This document shows positions 1 to 16,821 of a stretch of DNA of 64,000 bases, in pieces. Every line of letters starts with the position of its first letter. Position 1 is the stretch's first letter. The stretch is taken from NCBI GenBank assembly GCA_001179505.1, contig CDMY01000398.1:1-64000 (forward strand), in the 5' to 3' direction. The notes beneath the pieces are model-generated. The model was not told where the DNA came from, searched no databases, and saw only the letters and a list, made by a program, of their open reading frames with translations. Both the position numbers and the translations under genes were made by a program. Source of the stretch: Vitrella brassicaformis (lineage: Eukaryota; Sar; Vitrellaceae).

Positions 1-414
1 GGATTGATTCCTCCTCCCCTTGAGCCTGTTTGACTCTGCGTGCTGATGGGACTGTATTTGTATGAGTATCACGGACACACAGACGAGTGTTACGGTTAAT
101 GACAGTTTCCCCCCCCTGTCATTGACACAACAGGCAGGCAGGCAGGCACGCACGATCAGCTGCCACACACTCACTCACACGCACTCTCCTTCCTTCCCGT
201 ACGTACGTACATAATAAGTACCGCCCCTACATTGTAGCTATACTACTCAATCAGTGGGCGGACATCGATTCGACTCACCACCCCACACGAAGCAGCCAAG
301 TATTCTTCGCCCGGATAGACAGACAACACATACGACATAGGAGGGAGGGGTGAAAGGGGGACGACTGTAGGAGACGTTCGTTGCGATGTCTCTGCTCATT
401 CGTTCTCCACTCAG

Positions 415-467
<53 letters not shown>

Positions 468-1268
468 TGGCCGCTCTTGGTGACACTCACTCACATGCGT
501 GCACCTGCCAAGCTCACACCACCCACCACAGATCCATCCATCCAAAACTTCACTTCACTTCGCTTCTTTCTTTTGTCCATCCATCCATCGATTCAAAACG
601 GCCAGCCACAGGCAGAGAGCAAGGCATGCAGGCAGCAAAAGACGGGAAATAAACCTTTCCGTCAACCGACACGCGGGCAGACAGACAGGCAGGGAGGGAG
701 ACAGCAAGGAGGGCACACTGACATCATCGCTGTGTGTGGATGAACGGCAAAGAAACGAATTATCCCATCACTCTCTCAAACGGCTCGCAACGGCAAAACT
801 CGGCAACCACCCACCTTACCCTTTAAAACGCCCCACCCCACCCCCCCTCCCTCCCAGCAAGGAAACCATCGAAAAAGTGTCTGCCCTCTGAGGTGTGTGT
901 GCATGCATGTGAAGAGCGGTGCGAGGGTGGAAGTGGATGGATGGGCGTAGGGTATGTGTGTGGTGTGGGCTGGGGTGCAGACGTACCGATAGGTAAAATG
1001 ACAGTCAGGCCAGAGCAGGTCGGTCACAGTGTGTGTATGTATGTGTGTTTACGATACGTACCTACCGATGTCAGGGTCAATGATCAAAAATAGGTCTCAC
1101 AGACGGACGTAGGTAGCGTAGCAAGCGGGTGGGTGTGTAGGTACTTAGACAAGATATAAACACCAGGAGAAAGCGAGAACGCCACGCCCGACAGTTCGTT
1201 GCACTTCATACCGCCACTGCTGATGAATGGAATGGTGGTACGGATGGTGCGGGTCAGATGGTGCGTGA
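1..1268. other. Repeat-rich flank without a supported gene
   Basis: No reading frame here has coding character. The stretch holds simple repeats: GGCA repeats near 131-150, GTAC repeats near 200, a joined (AC)n/(AG)n tract at about 416-468, CCAT repeats near 535-590, and TG-rich sequence from 890. The open frames crossing it are translations of these repeats. Confidence 0.6.
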
Positions 1269-1418
1269 ATGATCAAGAGCTTGAAGATGTCGCCAGAGGA
1301 CCAGGAGTTGTGGGCCGCAGCCGACTGCAAGGAGTGGGACTCATTCGCCAAGCACAACACGTACAAGTGGGTGCTGGAGAATGAATCCCACTTCTTGCGG
1401 TCGGCTGCGGCCCACAAC
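1269..1418 (+). mobile_element. Ty1/copia-like reverse transcriptase fragment (remnant)
   Basis: The + strand frame starting at 1269 reads LWAAADCKEWDSFAKHNTYK followed by WV. This matches the spacing of the opening block of Ty1/copia reverse transcriptase, whose usual pattern is W-x2-A-x3-E-x7-9-T-(W/Y)-x-x-V. Only about 40 residues survive; no integrase, RNase H or long terminal repeats are visible nearby. The match is to a short, degenerate motif, so the fragment could also be chance. It coincides with a large inverted repeat, described separately. Confidence 0.35.
1310..1415. repeat. Imperfect ~106-bp palindrome (hairpin)
   Basis: Positions 1310-1346 and 1379-1415 are reverse complements at 34 of 37 bases. 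The 32-base centre also pairs in part (CCAAGCAC against GTGCTGG). Nearly the whole segment could fold back on itself. As a result both strands encode a similar peptide (WAAAD-x-K-x-WDSF). Confidence 0.9.
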
Positions 1419-1670
1419 AAACAGGTCAGTCAGCCATCTGGCAAGCCGCTTACACACAGACTTACACACACATCCATACGCCATCACATCACGCGCTCGC
1501 ACTACCGCCCGCCGCCCGGGCCCCACCGACAAAAAGGTTGGCTGGCGCAAACAAAATACATCGCCTGCCAGCGTCGAGAGAGCTGGCTGGCAGTCGGCAA
1601 CGCAGCTGGCAAGAGACACGAACACCTTTCCCTCTGACCCCTCCCTCCCTAAGTGTGTGGGACGGTGGGC

Positions 1671-7549
<5,879 letters not shown>

Positions 7550-7856
7550 CTCGACGCTCTGCTCAATGACAATGAAAGCTGCTTCTCACTATCTCTCCCA
7601 CGCTGCGCTGCTACCCTCTCTTTGCTCCCGTTTCCTTGCCGTCGCAGGATGATGTCGCAGATCTGAGCGCGCAACTTTGCCCCGATCGCGCAAGAAATCT
7701 GACGATGGCTGCCGTGCGAAGGGTGTGCGGAGGGATGAGAGCAGCCCGATGAGGTAGAATTCGGAGCTTGCTGAAGATGGCACGTTCTCGGAGTCGCCCC
7801 GACATCCACTGGCAGGAGTCAGTGCAAGCGCCGCGTGAGTGAGTCCGTCATCTGGG
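7550..7856. promoter_or_regulatory. Divergent promoter, transhydrogenase / BRCT gene
   Basis: The two start codons (7549 on -, 7857 on +) are 307 bp apart, so both promoters must lie here or overlap the genes. The spacer is pyrimidine-rich on the + strand near 7560-7640 and lacks the TG and GGAT repeats that fill neighbouring introns. I see no clear TATA box. Confidence 0.5.
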
Positions 7857-10800
7857 ATGGCGTCATCAGCGTCCTCATCTCGAGCGGCGCCGCACCACGA
7901 GAAGGTCTTCATCGACGACCTCGCCCTGTCCGACCTCACCGACGCGCAGCAGCGGCAGCTGGCGAGCCTCGCGCCCCGCAAGGCATCCCAGCGGATCCAG
8001 CGCACCAACAGCAGGCACGCACATGAGCTGGTGCTCGAGCGGGTGGACGACCCTGCCGACGCTTCGCTCGTCGTCTGTGCGACCTTCCATCCCGGGGCAG
8101 AGGGCTTCCAGAACTATATCCAGTGGCGACAGCGGTGCCCCACAGCCAAGTTCTGCCGTGTTCAGTATCTCGCCCGACTCATCGACCACAAGAAATGGAT
8201 CCCGCCACCGCACTGGGCGGCTATTGGTGGTGGTGGTGCTGGTGATGTGTTGCCCAAGTACCACAGCCTCATCGACCTCATCCTGCCCACATCAGATGAC
8301 GACTCCGTGCGGCCATTCATCCTGGCGAGTGCGTCGGACGAGCGGACTCAGGCCAAGCACCTGGTGATGCTGCTGGGCGGGCGGCCGCTGATGGACACCG
8401 ACATGGATGCCGACGTGGGGAGTGCGACACACTTGGTGTGCAATAGCGTGATGATGCCGCCGGCTGCCGGGGCGGAGGTGTATGCGGGTGCGAGGGAGAG
8501 GGGGCTGCCCATCGTGAGCAGTGGGTGGCTGGAAGACATGGTCAAGAAGGAATGGTATATGTGTGAGCCAGAAGAAACAAACCACTTGGCGACATGGTCA
8601 TGTTCCCTTGTTTGATTGCTGTCGTTGAAACCGTGTGCAGCTATCTTCCTGACATTTCGCCGTATCGCCTGCCGCCGTTCAAGGGCCTGTCGATAGCCAT
8701 CCTCCCATCAGCCATCCGCAACCAACAGACCCGCCGCGAGTGCGAGAGGGCCATCACGGACAATGGCGGCCGCGTGCTGGACAAGCTGTCGCCCAACGAC
8801 CTGGCCAGCCGCGTATCGTGTGTGGTGGTGGACTGCACCGACAACCCCATTCTGGAGGCCCTCAGGCACCCGAGGCACTCGCATCTGCGAACGGTCGGTG
8901 TGCGGTGGGTGAAGGCCAGCGTGGAGGCCGGCTACCCCATGAGCTACGACGGTGAGGGCATGGGTGTGGCTGAGCCGGCGTGGAAGAGATACCAGGAGGA
9001 CGCCGAGGTCATGATACCCACAGACGACCAGGAATGCGGCACGTGGCTCATCAGTCAGTGAGTGCACGCCACACAAAACGCCACGGTGTTTCCTCTCACC
9101 GTTCTATGTGTCTGATGGATGGCACATGCACTCAGGTACGGTGGTGTGTCTGACTCACCTTCCGCCGGCGGTGCAGCACTACCACAAGATCCTGGTACAC
9201 AAGGGCGGCGGCATGCTCGCCTTCGGATACGACGACCCCGCCATCACACACGTCCTCGTCGACCCATCCCAGCCCTCCAACTCCCTCCCATCCACTCTCA
9301 CAGCAGGCTCCACCGGCCTCCTGCCGCCCTACTTCGTCACGCCCTCATGGCTGGACACCTCGAACGATCAAAAGCAGGCGGCAGACGTGGGGCTCTTCGC
9401 AGCCAAGGTGGATCGCGGCAGGAGCGTCCCGCAGCCGCCGGCGACGCCATCGCAGCCCCCCGCCCCATTCTTCATGCTGACGAATGGCAACGCCGGTGCG
9501 CCGCCGCCCGCGCCGGCGTTCCCCCAGAACCACCCAGCCCCTCCCCCCTCCCTGAGTCGACAACCGACAGACATGAATGACGGTGGCCAGCCTGACGCCC
9601 CCTTGGCCCCGCCCGCTCCCTTTCCGTTCCCCCCTCCCGTCCCGCCGTTGACCAACCCCAGCAACAACCACAACGCCAATCGCAACAGGAAGCGCAAGAA
9701 CGACACGCGCCAGAAGCCGCCCACGCGGGGATGGGGACAGCAGAATGACAGCAGGTACAAGAAGCTGGACGTCTTCTCACAGAGGAACACCGGCAACCAG
9801 CCGCAGCCACCACCACCACCACCTGGACCACCGCCACAACGATCGGCCGCTCCCCATCCGTCCCGTCGCCCCCCCGCCCTGCCGCCCCTCAACTTGAGGG
9901 TCAAGCAAGAGACCGGCCAGCCGGCAGCGGCAGCAGCGGCTGTCCCGCCGCCTGCTTTTGAGCCGATCGTTCATGTGAAGAGGGAGGACGAGAGCGAGAT
10001 GGGCCAGGAGGACGCATACAGCATGCACGCAGAGGCGGCGGCCGGCATGCAGGAGGGGTATGAGGGCTATGCGGACCAGGGAGGCATGGGAGAGGGGGCG
10101 GTTGAGGGTGAGGGTGAAATGGCCGCTGCCGATGGTGACGGTGGTGGTGTGGGTGAGGACGGCATGCCGTCAGGGGAGCGGGTGTGCACCAAGAAGATCG
10201 GCGGGCTGCTGCAGGGCAAGTGGCTCGCCTTCCTGGGATTCAGTGACGACAAGACGGAGAACCTCGCTAACTGCATAACAACAGCTGAACGGGTGAGCAC
10301 AGCACTGGATGGAACAGCAGCAGCCCAAGCAACCCCTAATCTCTCTCTCTTTGTCTGTGCGTGTGGTTGTGTCAGTTGGGGGCGTCGATGGTGTGGGGCG
10401 AGGCGGTGGCCCGTCGGGATCCGTCTGATATAGCCTACTACGTGCTGCGTCACGATCAGGGCTACCGCGCCATGGACCGCTACGGCATCCCCGAGATGCC
10501 CGAGAAGCAGGTGACCCTCCTGTTCCTCTACACGTGCTGGACCCACAGGCGACTGCTCGACCTCAACATCTCGCCCATCTTCAGCCCCAACCGCTACTTC
10601 ACCCCTGGGGGCGACAACGGCCCCCTGCGAGGCCTCCGCGTGTCGATATCGGGGTTCGGATGGCGGCCAGAGGGGGCCAGTATGGACCAGGTCCCCCTCA
10701 AGAAGGGCGACCGTGAGTTGGTGCGCATGATGGTGAAGGGCATGGGAGCGAAGGAGGTGGAGCTGAGCAGTGGCGGGGACAAGCCGTATGCCTTGGTGGT

Positions 10801-11257
10801 GGGCGACGAGCGGCCCAACCCCGCCAAGATGCTGTCGGCCAAGAGGAGGGACATTCTTGTGCTCAAGTATGAGTGGCTAGAGGAGTGCTGGACATATGTA
10901 AGCCTGCCTGCCATAGGGGACAACGGCGGGTGGGTCGCAGACACATGGGCTGTGTTTTTGTGTTCATGGTGTGGGCTGGGCTGGCAGGGTCGTTTGGTGG
11001 TGGGAATCGGCCGCACCCCTGGTCACTTGGGCGAGGTGGTGTGTGATGCCTGCGCGGAAGCCGAGGACGACACAAGTGAGGCGGACGACCCGAGCAGTGA
11101 CGATGAGGAGAGAGCAGTGACCAGGAGGGCGAGGGCAGCGACGGTGAGAAGGCATGTGTGTGTATCGCTGCCTACATTTTATATTTCATGGCGGTTGGAT
11201 TGGATTGCTGGTATGATGGGCTGGTTTATGCGGGGGCGAGAGAGACACGGCGTATGA
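7857..11257 (+). CDS. Six-BRCT scaffold protein (TopBP1/Dpb11/Rad4-like)
   Basis: Predicted exons 7857-8560, 8641-9053, 9136-10292, 10376-10897 and 10988-11257 keep one frame and give about 1,020 residues. I see six BRCT-like units, each ending in the typical late Trp: residues ~15-130, ~145-235 (VSSGWLEDMVKKEW), ~240-340 (VGVRWVKASVEAGY), ~365-450 (YFVTPSWLD), ~665-790 (LYTCWTHRRLLDL) and ~790-930 (VLKYEWLEECWTY). Units four and five are joined by a long Pro-rich, low-complexity linker with an acidic, Gly-rich end. Multi-BRCT proteins bind phosphorylated partners in replication start and DNA-damage checkpoints in the nucleus; TopBP1/Dpb11 is the closest match by layout. The last exon is acidic then Arg-rich and its end is uncertain, since a donor at 11144 could lead to another exon. 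ATG 7857 is the first ATG in frame. Confidence 0.8.
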
Positions 11258-11715
11258 TAGTGCAACCTTGCCTTCGGCTGGTGGAAAAAATTGATGAATC
11301 AATTCGTCCGTCTGTCCCGCGTAGCACCAAGACGCTCACCATTCTCACACGTACACACACAGACACAGACAGACAGACAGACAGAGGAACAACGAAAGTC
11401 ACATCAGCGGAGTGAGAGAGGATGGGTGGGTGGGTGGATGGATGGATGCCTTCCATGAATCGGTCGTCTACTCACTCACTCGCTCGCCTGTCCTTTGTGT
11501 GTATGTATGGAGTCGACGACGTGTCGTCGACATAATGCTCCCATACCCAGGCGCATGCACGCACACAGACACACAGACACACAGACACAGACACACCACT
11601 GGCCGATTGTGTGTGGGTGTGGGTGCATGCGCTTCGTTATCCAAAGAACCCGATTATACACCCTCCCTCACCACCCTCGCCACGCAGAAACGAAACTCGA
11701 GACACGACCAGCCAG
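11258..11715. other. Convergent spacer with simple repeats
   Basis: This lies between the 3' ends of the BRCT gene and the F-box-like gene. It holds ACAGACAG repeats (11360-11390), GGAT repeats (11425-11450) and a CACAGACA tract (11565-11600). No gene is supported. Confidence 0.5.
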
Positions 11716-13417
11716 CTAGGCCACGTTCTCCTCTGCCTCTGGCTGCTCGGCCTCATTGTCCGTCTCGCCATCACCATGCTCCCCCTCTCCCTGCTGCTGC
11801 TGCTGCTGCTGGCCGTGCCCGTGCACACCCAAGGGCAGGACACTGGCGAGTATCTCCTGGATGAATGCCTGGATGGCCCTCTCCACGTCAGACAGGTGGA
11901 AGAGCAGGTACACCCCGTCCTTGCTGCTCACGGCCTCCTCCAGCAGCGTGTCGATGGACTCGATCACGTCCTCAGCGTCGGAAGAGCCGTCAGCGTCGGT
12001 GCCTTCTGCTGCTGCCTCGTCTCCTGTTGCCGCCGCCGCTGCTGCCGCTGCTGGTGCTTGTGGTGGTGGTGGTGCGGTCGTTGGCTCAGGCTTCGTGAGG
12101 TTCTTGCGCAGCTGCTCGAGTGTCTTTGGGGCATCGAAGCGGAAGAGCTTGAGCGCCCTGTCGGGCGTCTCCGCCACGGGCTGCCCCGCTGTCTTGCAGG
12201 CCCTCATGAGGCGGTCTGTCGCCCTGGAGAGGCAGCGGCTGGCCTTGAGCTCGGTCTGCGTGACCGTCACCAGTGGGAGCCCTTTCTCCTCCTCGTCGAA
12301 GAAGGCCTCGATGGCCTCCCACGCCTGCTCCGACCGGCCATAGAGATACGACAGCTTCCTCGCGAAGCACATCCTTCGGTACCTACATGGTTGAGTCATG
12401 AACACACACACACACAGAAGGGGTGAATGGATGAGCTGTCTGTCGATGGTGTGCTGTGCAGGGGCTTGTCTGTTACAGTGTTGCGGTTCTGGGTTTCTCC
12501 TTTTCCGGCTGCACGTCAAGAATGTCGAGCTCCTCCGACCTCCAAAAGCAATACTCATTGGAGGTGAGCATGTGAGCGTACGGGTGCAGCATCTTGCACG
12601 TCTCGGAGAGGCAGAGCATTGACGGCGTGTCGAGGAGGGGCAGGATGGCCGTCAGCGTGTCGCCGTACAGTGGGGTGTCGCCGAGCGACTTGTTGGGGGT
12701 CCGATGGTCCCGCAGCTTGCAGCTCACGTGAGCCTCGAACCTGCAGCACACACACGCAGATCCATCGGGGGAACGACACTTGGACAATTATCAACTACAG
12801 GGTGCGTGTGGGTGGCTGTGGGTGCGGTGCGCACCTGTTGAGTCCCCTGTATGTGATCCTGGCCTGTGGCAGCGGCGTGCGCAGCACCAGCCGACCGTCA
12901 ACGACGGCAGCTGACATGTCGAAGGCGTGGCTGAAGATCACCCACTCGGGTAGCGCGTCAGGCTGCTCCTTGAGCACGGACAGCACATCCACCGTGGGGC
13001 CGTTGTCCCACTCAGGGATGTCCTCCTCCTCGTCCTCCTCGTCGTCATCATCCGCTGATCCAGCCTGCAGGGTGGCATTCTCGACGAGCGACCTCACCCA
13101 AACGCTCTCGATGCTCTCGACACTATCGGGATCTCTGCACACAGACGCGTACACATCAACACAGCAGCCGTCCGTTGTTTGTGCGTACGGGGGCTTCCGT
13201 GAGTATGATTGTGTGAGCGTGAGTGTTGGCTCACTCACTCGAGCAGGTGCTCTATGAGCGCCTCCTCCAGGCCTTTCGGTGCGGTGCTGGCCTTGAGCAC
13301 CTGCACCAGCTGGAGGGGATAGGTGAAGCTCATGGACTCACTGGCGACCGATGTTGGTGCGGCAAGCACACAGCCAACCGCCTGAATCACACAGCAACCA
13401 CCACGAATGATGCACAT
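11716..13417 (-). CDS. F-box-like protein with acidic and Ala/Gln-rich segments
   Basis: Four exons are predicted: 13417-about 13240, about 13136-12835, about 12740-12540 and about 12382-11716 (TAG). Exon 2 holds an Asp/Glu block (DDDDEEDEEEDIPEWDNG) and a segment WVIFSHAFDMSAAVV. Exon 3 into exon 4 reads LPLLDTPSMLCLSETCKMLH, then an aromatic run and YRRMCFARKLSYLYG. That is the usual F-box pattern of Leu-rich helix, xxCxxxh and late Trp-Arg-x-x-Cys, and suggests a substrate adaptor for an SCF ubiquitin ligase. The C-terminal half is helical with Ala and Gln tracts. The motif is degenerate, so this is inference. An in-frame Met at 13333 is an alternative start. It is head to head with the small membrane protein gene 185 bp away. 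Confidence 0.65.
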
Positions 13418-13602
13418 CTGCGTGTTTCCGCGTGGGGTCGTGTCAGCGTCCGTACCGATCAGAATGCGCCTTTCAAAGGGCGGTGCCTGCTTCCCATTCT
13501 CAAAGAAAACCCGAGAAGACTCTGCGCAGGCTTAGCTCGCAGATCTTTCGTAGCTCGCCTTGACCGTTCGTTCCTACATAAGGGGACAGCGGCCTCAGCA
13601 GC

Positions 13603-13925
13603 ATGGAATTGCAAGTGAGCAAAGAGAAAACAAGGAGGAAAAGAAGTGAAGTGATCTGCGTGTGTTTGTCGGTCAGGTGACATGGATAGTGGCGGCGCTG
13701 ATTGCGGTTGCCCTGCTGGTCATTGCGGTGATGGCAACAGCCACCAAGGGAGCGGCCAAGGCCAAGGACAAATCATCCTCTGGGCAGAGAAAGGCTAAAG
13801 CAGGGTCAGTCAGCGGAGTGGCTGGACGGGTGTGGTGTGCTGTGTGGGCACCATGAGCTGGTTTGTGTCTGTGCGTTGGATGCATCAGGCCGCCCAGCTT
13901 CTCCCGGCGGAACAAATTCGATTGA
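13603..13925 (+). CDS. 58-residue single-pass membrane protein
   Basis: Exons 13603-13614, 13677-13804 and 13889-13925 have canonical GT/AG ends, and their lengths (12, 128, 37) sum to 59 codons including the stop. After four residues comes a hydrophobic helix, VTWIVAALIAVALLVIAVMA. A basic Lys/Ser-rich tail follows, then the end GPPSFSRRNKFD. The first exon encodes only MELQ. The length and shape fit a small ER or organelle tail protein, but I recognise no family. The gene is too short and too split to show in a simple reading-frame search; the splice phases are the main support. Confidence 0.6.
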
Positions 13926-14677
13926 CGCAGGCATTGGGCTGGCTACCGACGAAGGTGTCTGACCGGCAAGCGGCAATGTGTTCATGTGGCTGCTTTCTGT
14001 CTAATCCCATCCCATCCCGCCCCCTCTCCGCTTCCCTTCCCCTTCCCCTGTGTGCATAGCTAAGACGAGATGAGTGCGTGAGTGCCCCTCCCTCCCTCCC
14101 TCCCTCCGTGTCCGTCCCTTTATGAGTCAATCAATTACTGAATGGTGACCCCTGACTGACTGACTGATTCATTGATCCATGTGACTGTCAAACCGTTATG
14201 TGTGCCCTTGGATGGGCTGAATGGCGAGATGCAATTGGACTGACACGTTCATACGTAGCGAGTAAGTGAATGGCGCCTGGCACGTGGCGTCAACCAATCG
14301 GGTCTACAGACCACACACAAACACATGGCCAGCCAGCCAGCCAGCCATCACTGCACTGCCGGCCTACCTACTCCTCTATAGTGTCCTAGCTACCTCGCCG
14401 CGCTGCCTGTCGACAGCAGACAGGCACTCGATCAATGAGTCAATCAATCAGTGAGTGGATAAATGCAATCAATGCACGGACGGACGGACGCTTAAATGAC
14501 TCCCTCTCTCTCTCACACGCATCCCCTCCATGTGCATCCATCGCATACATCGAATCGATCTGCCTTTAAAGACCACCACAAACCAAACCACCCACCATCC
14601 ATGCCATCCATGTACACGCAACACGACACACCACACCCTGCCTGCCTGCCCGCATGGCATGGCATGGATCTGCTCGC
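13926..14677. other. Convergent spacer, no gene seen
   Basis: Sequence between the small membrane protein and the nucleoredoxin 3' end. It has CCCT repeats near 14085-14105, GACT repeats near 14150-14165, CCAG repeats near 14322-14345 and AATC-type repeats near 14430-14460. Confidence 0.5.
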
Positions 14678-16557
14678 TCATGATTTGCCGGTCTGCATTG
14701 GTATTCTCTTGAGCTTCTTGTCCTGGAAGTCCCGCACAAACTGCCGCACGCTCGAAGCGTCCACGGGCTGAGTCGCCACGTAATAGGCCTCGTCTGGGAT
14801 GTCCAGGATGATCATGTTGGGGGCCTCCTTGCTGGCCGCTGCATCTGCAGCAGATGCCTTGCCGGCACGGTCCAACACCACCTCCAGCTTGCACAGATTG
14901 CGGAGGGCAACCGACCTGGCAGACAATAAATATTGCACAGCACGCCCAGATGATGTGTATCTGAGTTTGGTACGTGGCGCTGCTCGGTGGGTCGAGTACC
15001 TCGGGCTGACATTGGTGGCAGTGAATATGGCCACTTGCTGCTCCTTCGGCAGTGCCTCCTGCTCCTTCGCAAGAGCCTCGAGGGACGACTCCAGCTGCAA
15101 CACACACACGTCCAGCCCAGCCCAATCATATCACGGACCGATGAATCGATGACTGACTGCACAATCCTCCCTGCCTGGCTGTTTGTTCGCGTGTGTATCC
15201 GTCACTCGATCACCTCTCGTTGCTTCTTGGGTTCTGACGCCTCCATGAAGACGACGAGCGACGGGTAGTCGGTCATCTTCTCGGTGTTTTCTGCCAGGTC
15301 TGTGACAGGTTTGGGCCGCCAGGGGAACTTCTTGCCCTGTGGGTCGCTGGCCAGCAGTGCCCTGCCCTGTTTGGTGATGATCTGCCGGTTCTCGTCCAGC
15401 AGCACCAGTGTGGGCAGCGAGGCCACCTCTAGCTCGCTCTGCAGCAGCGAGCGGCGCTTCGAGTCGCCGTATGGGATGGCCAGCCACGGCATGGAGCTGC
15501 CGAAGTACTCGTAGAACTTGCTGGCGTCCTCGTCATTCGACACGAAGATGACCTCGAAGTCCTTGCCCTCCTCCTTGAACCGCTTGTAGGCCTCGGCCAG
15601 GACGGGCGTGAACTGCTTGCAGGGCGGGCACCAGTTGGCTGAGAAGTAGAGCCCCACCACCTTGCCGCTGAGTTGGTTGGCCGACACCGTCCTGTTGCTT
15701 GGGTCGATGAAGTCGGTTCCCACAAGCTGGGAGAGCGGCTTGGGCTCCCATGGGAAGCCCTCAGGGTCCATGAGCATGGCGTTGTAGCCCCGCTTGTTGA
15801 TGACCTGTCCGGCCTCGTCGATGAGTACCACCGATGGCATCTGCCGCAGCCGGAACTTCTGCATGAGCTTCTTGGGCGTCACCCGGTCGTCGAAGGGCAG
15901 GGCGTACCATGGCATGGAGGCGAAGTGCTCCCGGCGGGCGGTGCGGTCGCTGTCCATGGGGACATAGACCACCTCGAACTCCCGCCCCTGCTCCTGGCAC
16001 TGACGGTAGATGCGCTGCAGACGCGGACGGAACACCGCGTAGTTGCCGCTCGCCAGCAGGTCCTCCAGACCTTTCCCGTCGAAGTAAAGGGCCACCACCT
16101 TGTTGCTCAGCACATCGCCCGCCGCAACCTTCTTGATGCGCGGCATCCGACCACCTTCAGCTCGCCCCTCCCCTCCCTTGTCGTTCTTGTACAGCACGTG
16201 CCCGAGCAGATCTGTCACTGGGGTCGCCGGCCGCTCGAACTGCTTCATTGCGCGATACCTCAGCCACCTTCTCAGCCGCCGCACGCCATAGGTGCCCGCC
16301 ACGATGACGGTGCCGCCGCCCACCACCTTTGCCGCGTCAGAGGTAAGCACGTCGCTGAGTGCGTCACGGACGGACCACTTTTCCTCCTCATCTCGCTGCT
16401 GTCTGCGGGGAGCGCGGGATGATTTGCCGATGCCGCGCTTCGGCACGTCGCTGCCGTTGACTCGCGCGCATGACACGATGTCCAGAGTGAGAACAGCAAT
16501 CACCAACACCTTCAGCCATTCCACCCATCTCAGGGGCACCCACCGTCTGTTGTCCAT
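14678..16557 (-). CDS. Nucleoredoxin-like protein, membrane anchored
   Basis: Exons 16557-15214, 15094-15000 and 14915-14678 sum to 559 codons including the stop (558 residues) and keep frame. Residues ~15-32 (VLVIAVLTLDIVSCARV) form a signal peptide or anchor; a second weak helix (VVGGGTVIVAGTYGV) lies near residue 80. Two thioredoxin-like modules follow. The first (~145-270) has FDGKGLEDL where the redox motif should be and PWYALPFDDR later. The second (~285-440) has the canonical nucleoredoxin site FSANWCPPCKQFTP, then MPWLAIPYGD and the cis-Pro region LPTLVLLDENRQIITKQGR. A shorter third part (FTATNVSPR, then IILDIPDEAYYVATQP) is less clear. Known nucleoredoxins reduce disulfides in the cytosol or nucleus; a leader here implies an endomembrane or plastid-associated site. 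Confidence 0.88.
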
Positions 16558-16821
16558 GAGTAGATCTGGCGCTCTGGAGAGATTCTCCGGAGATTGCGAG
16601 CTGGACCTTTGCGTTACACGGAACTATACTCGTCGCAGTATCCACCTTATTTGCGCGCACACATGTAGACAGACACAGAGACACAACCACAAGCCAGCAA
16701 ACGATCAGTTCAGAAGCCGCGCCGTCATCGTCCATCCATCCATCCATCCAAAAAGACAAAGAAAAATGCCCTTGGACGGTCGATCGATCATGCATTCCAT
16801 CGCCGCTATATAGCCTTCGCG

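Noticed and set aside
9368-9904. Gly/Arg/Trp-rich - strand open frames
   Set aside because: They lie opposite the proline-rich linker of the BRCT gene and simply reflect its C-rich coding strand.
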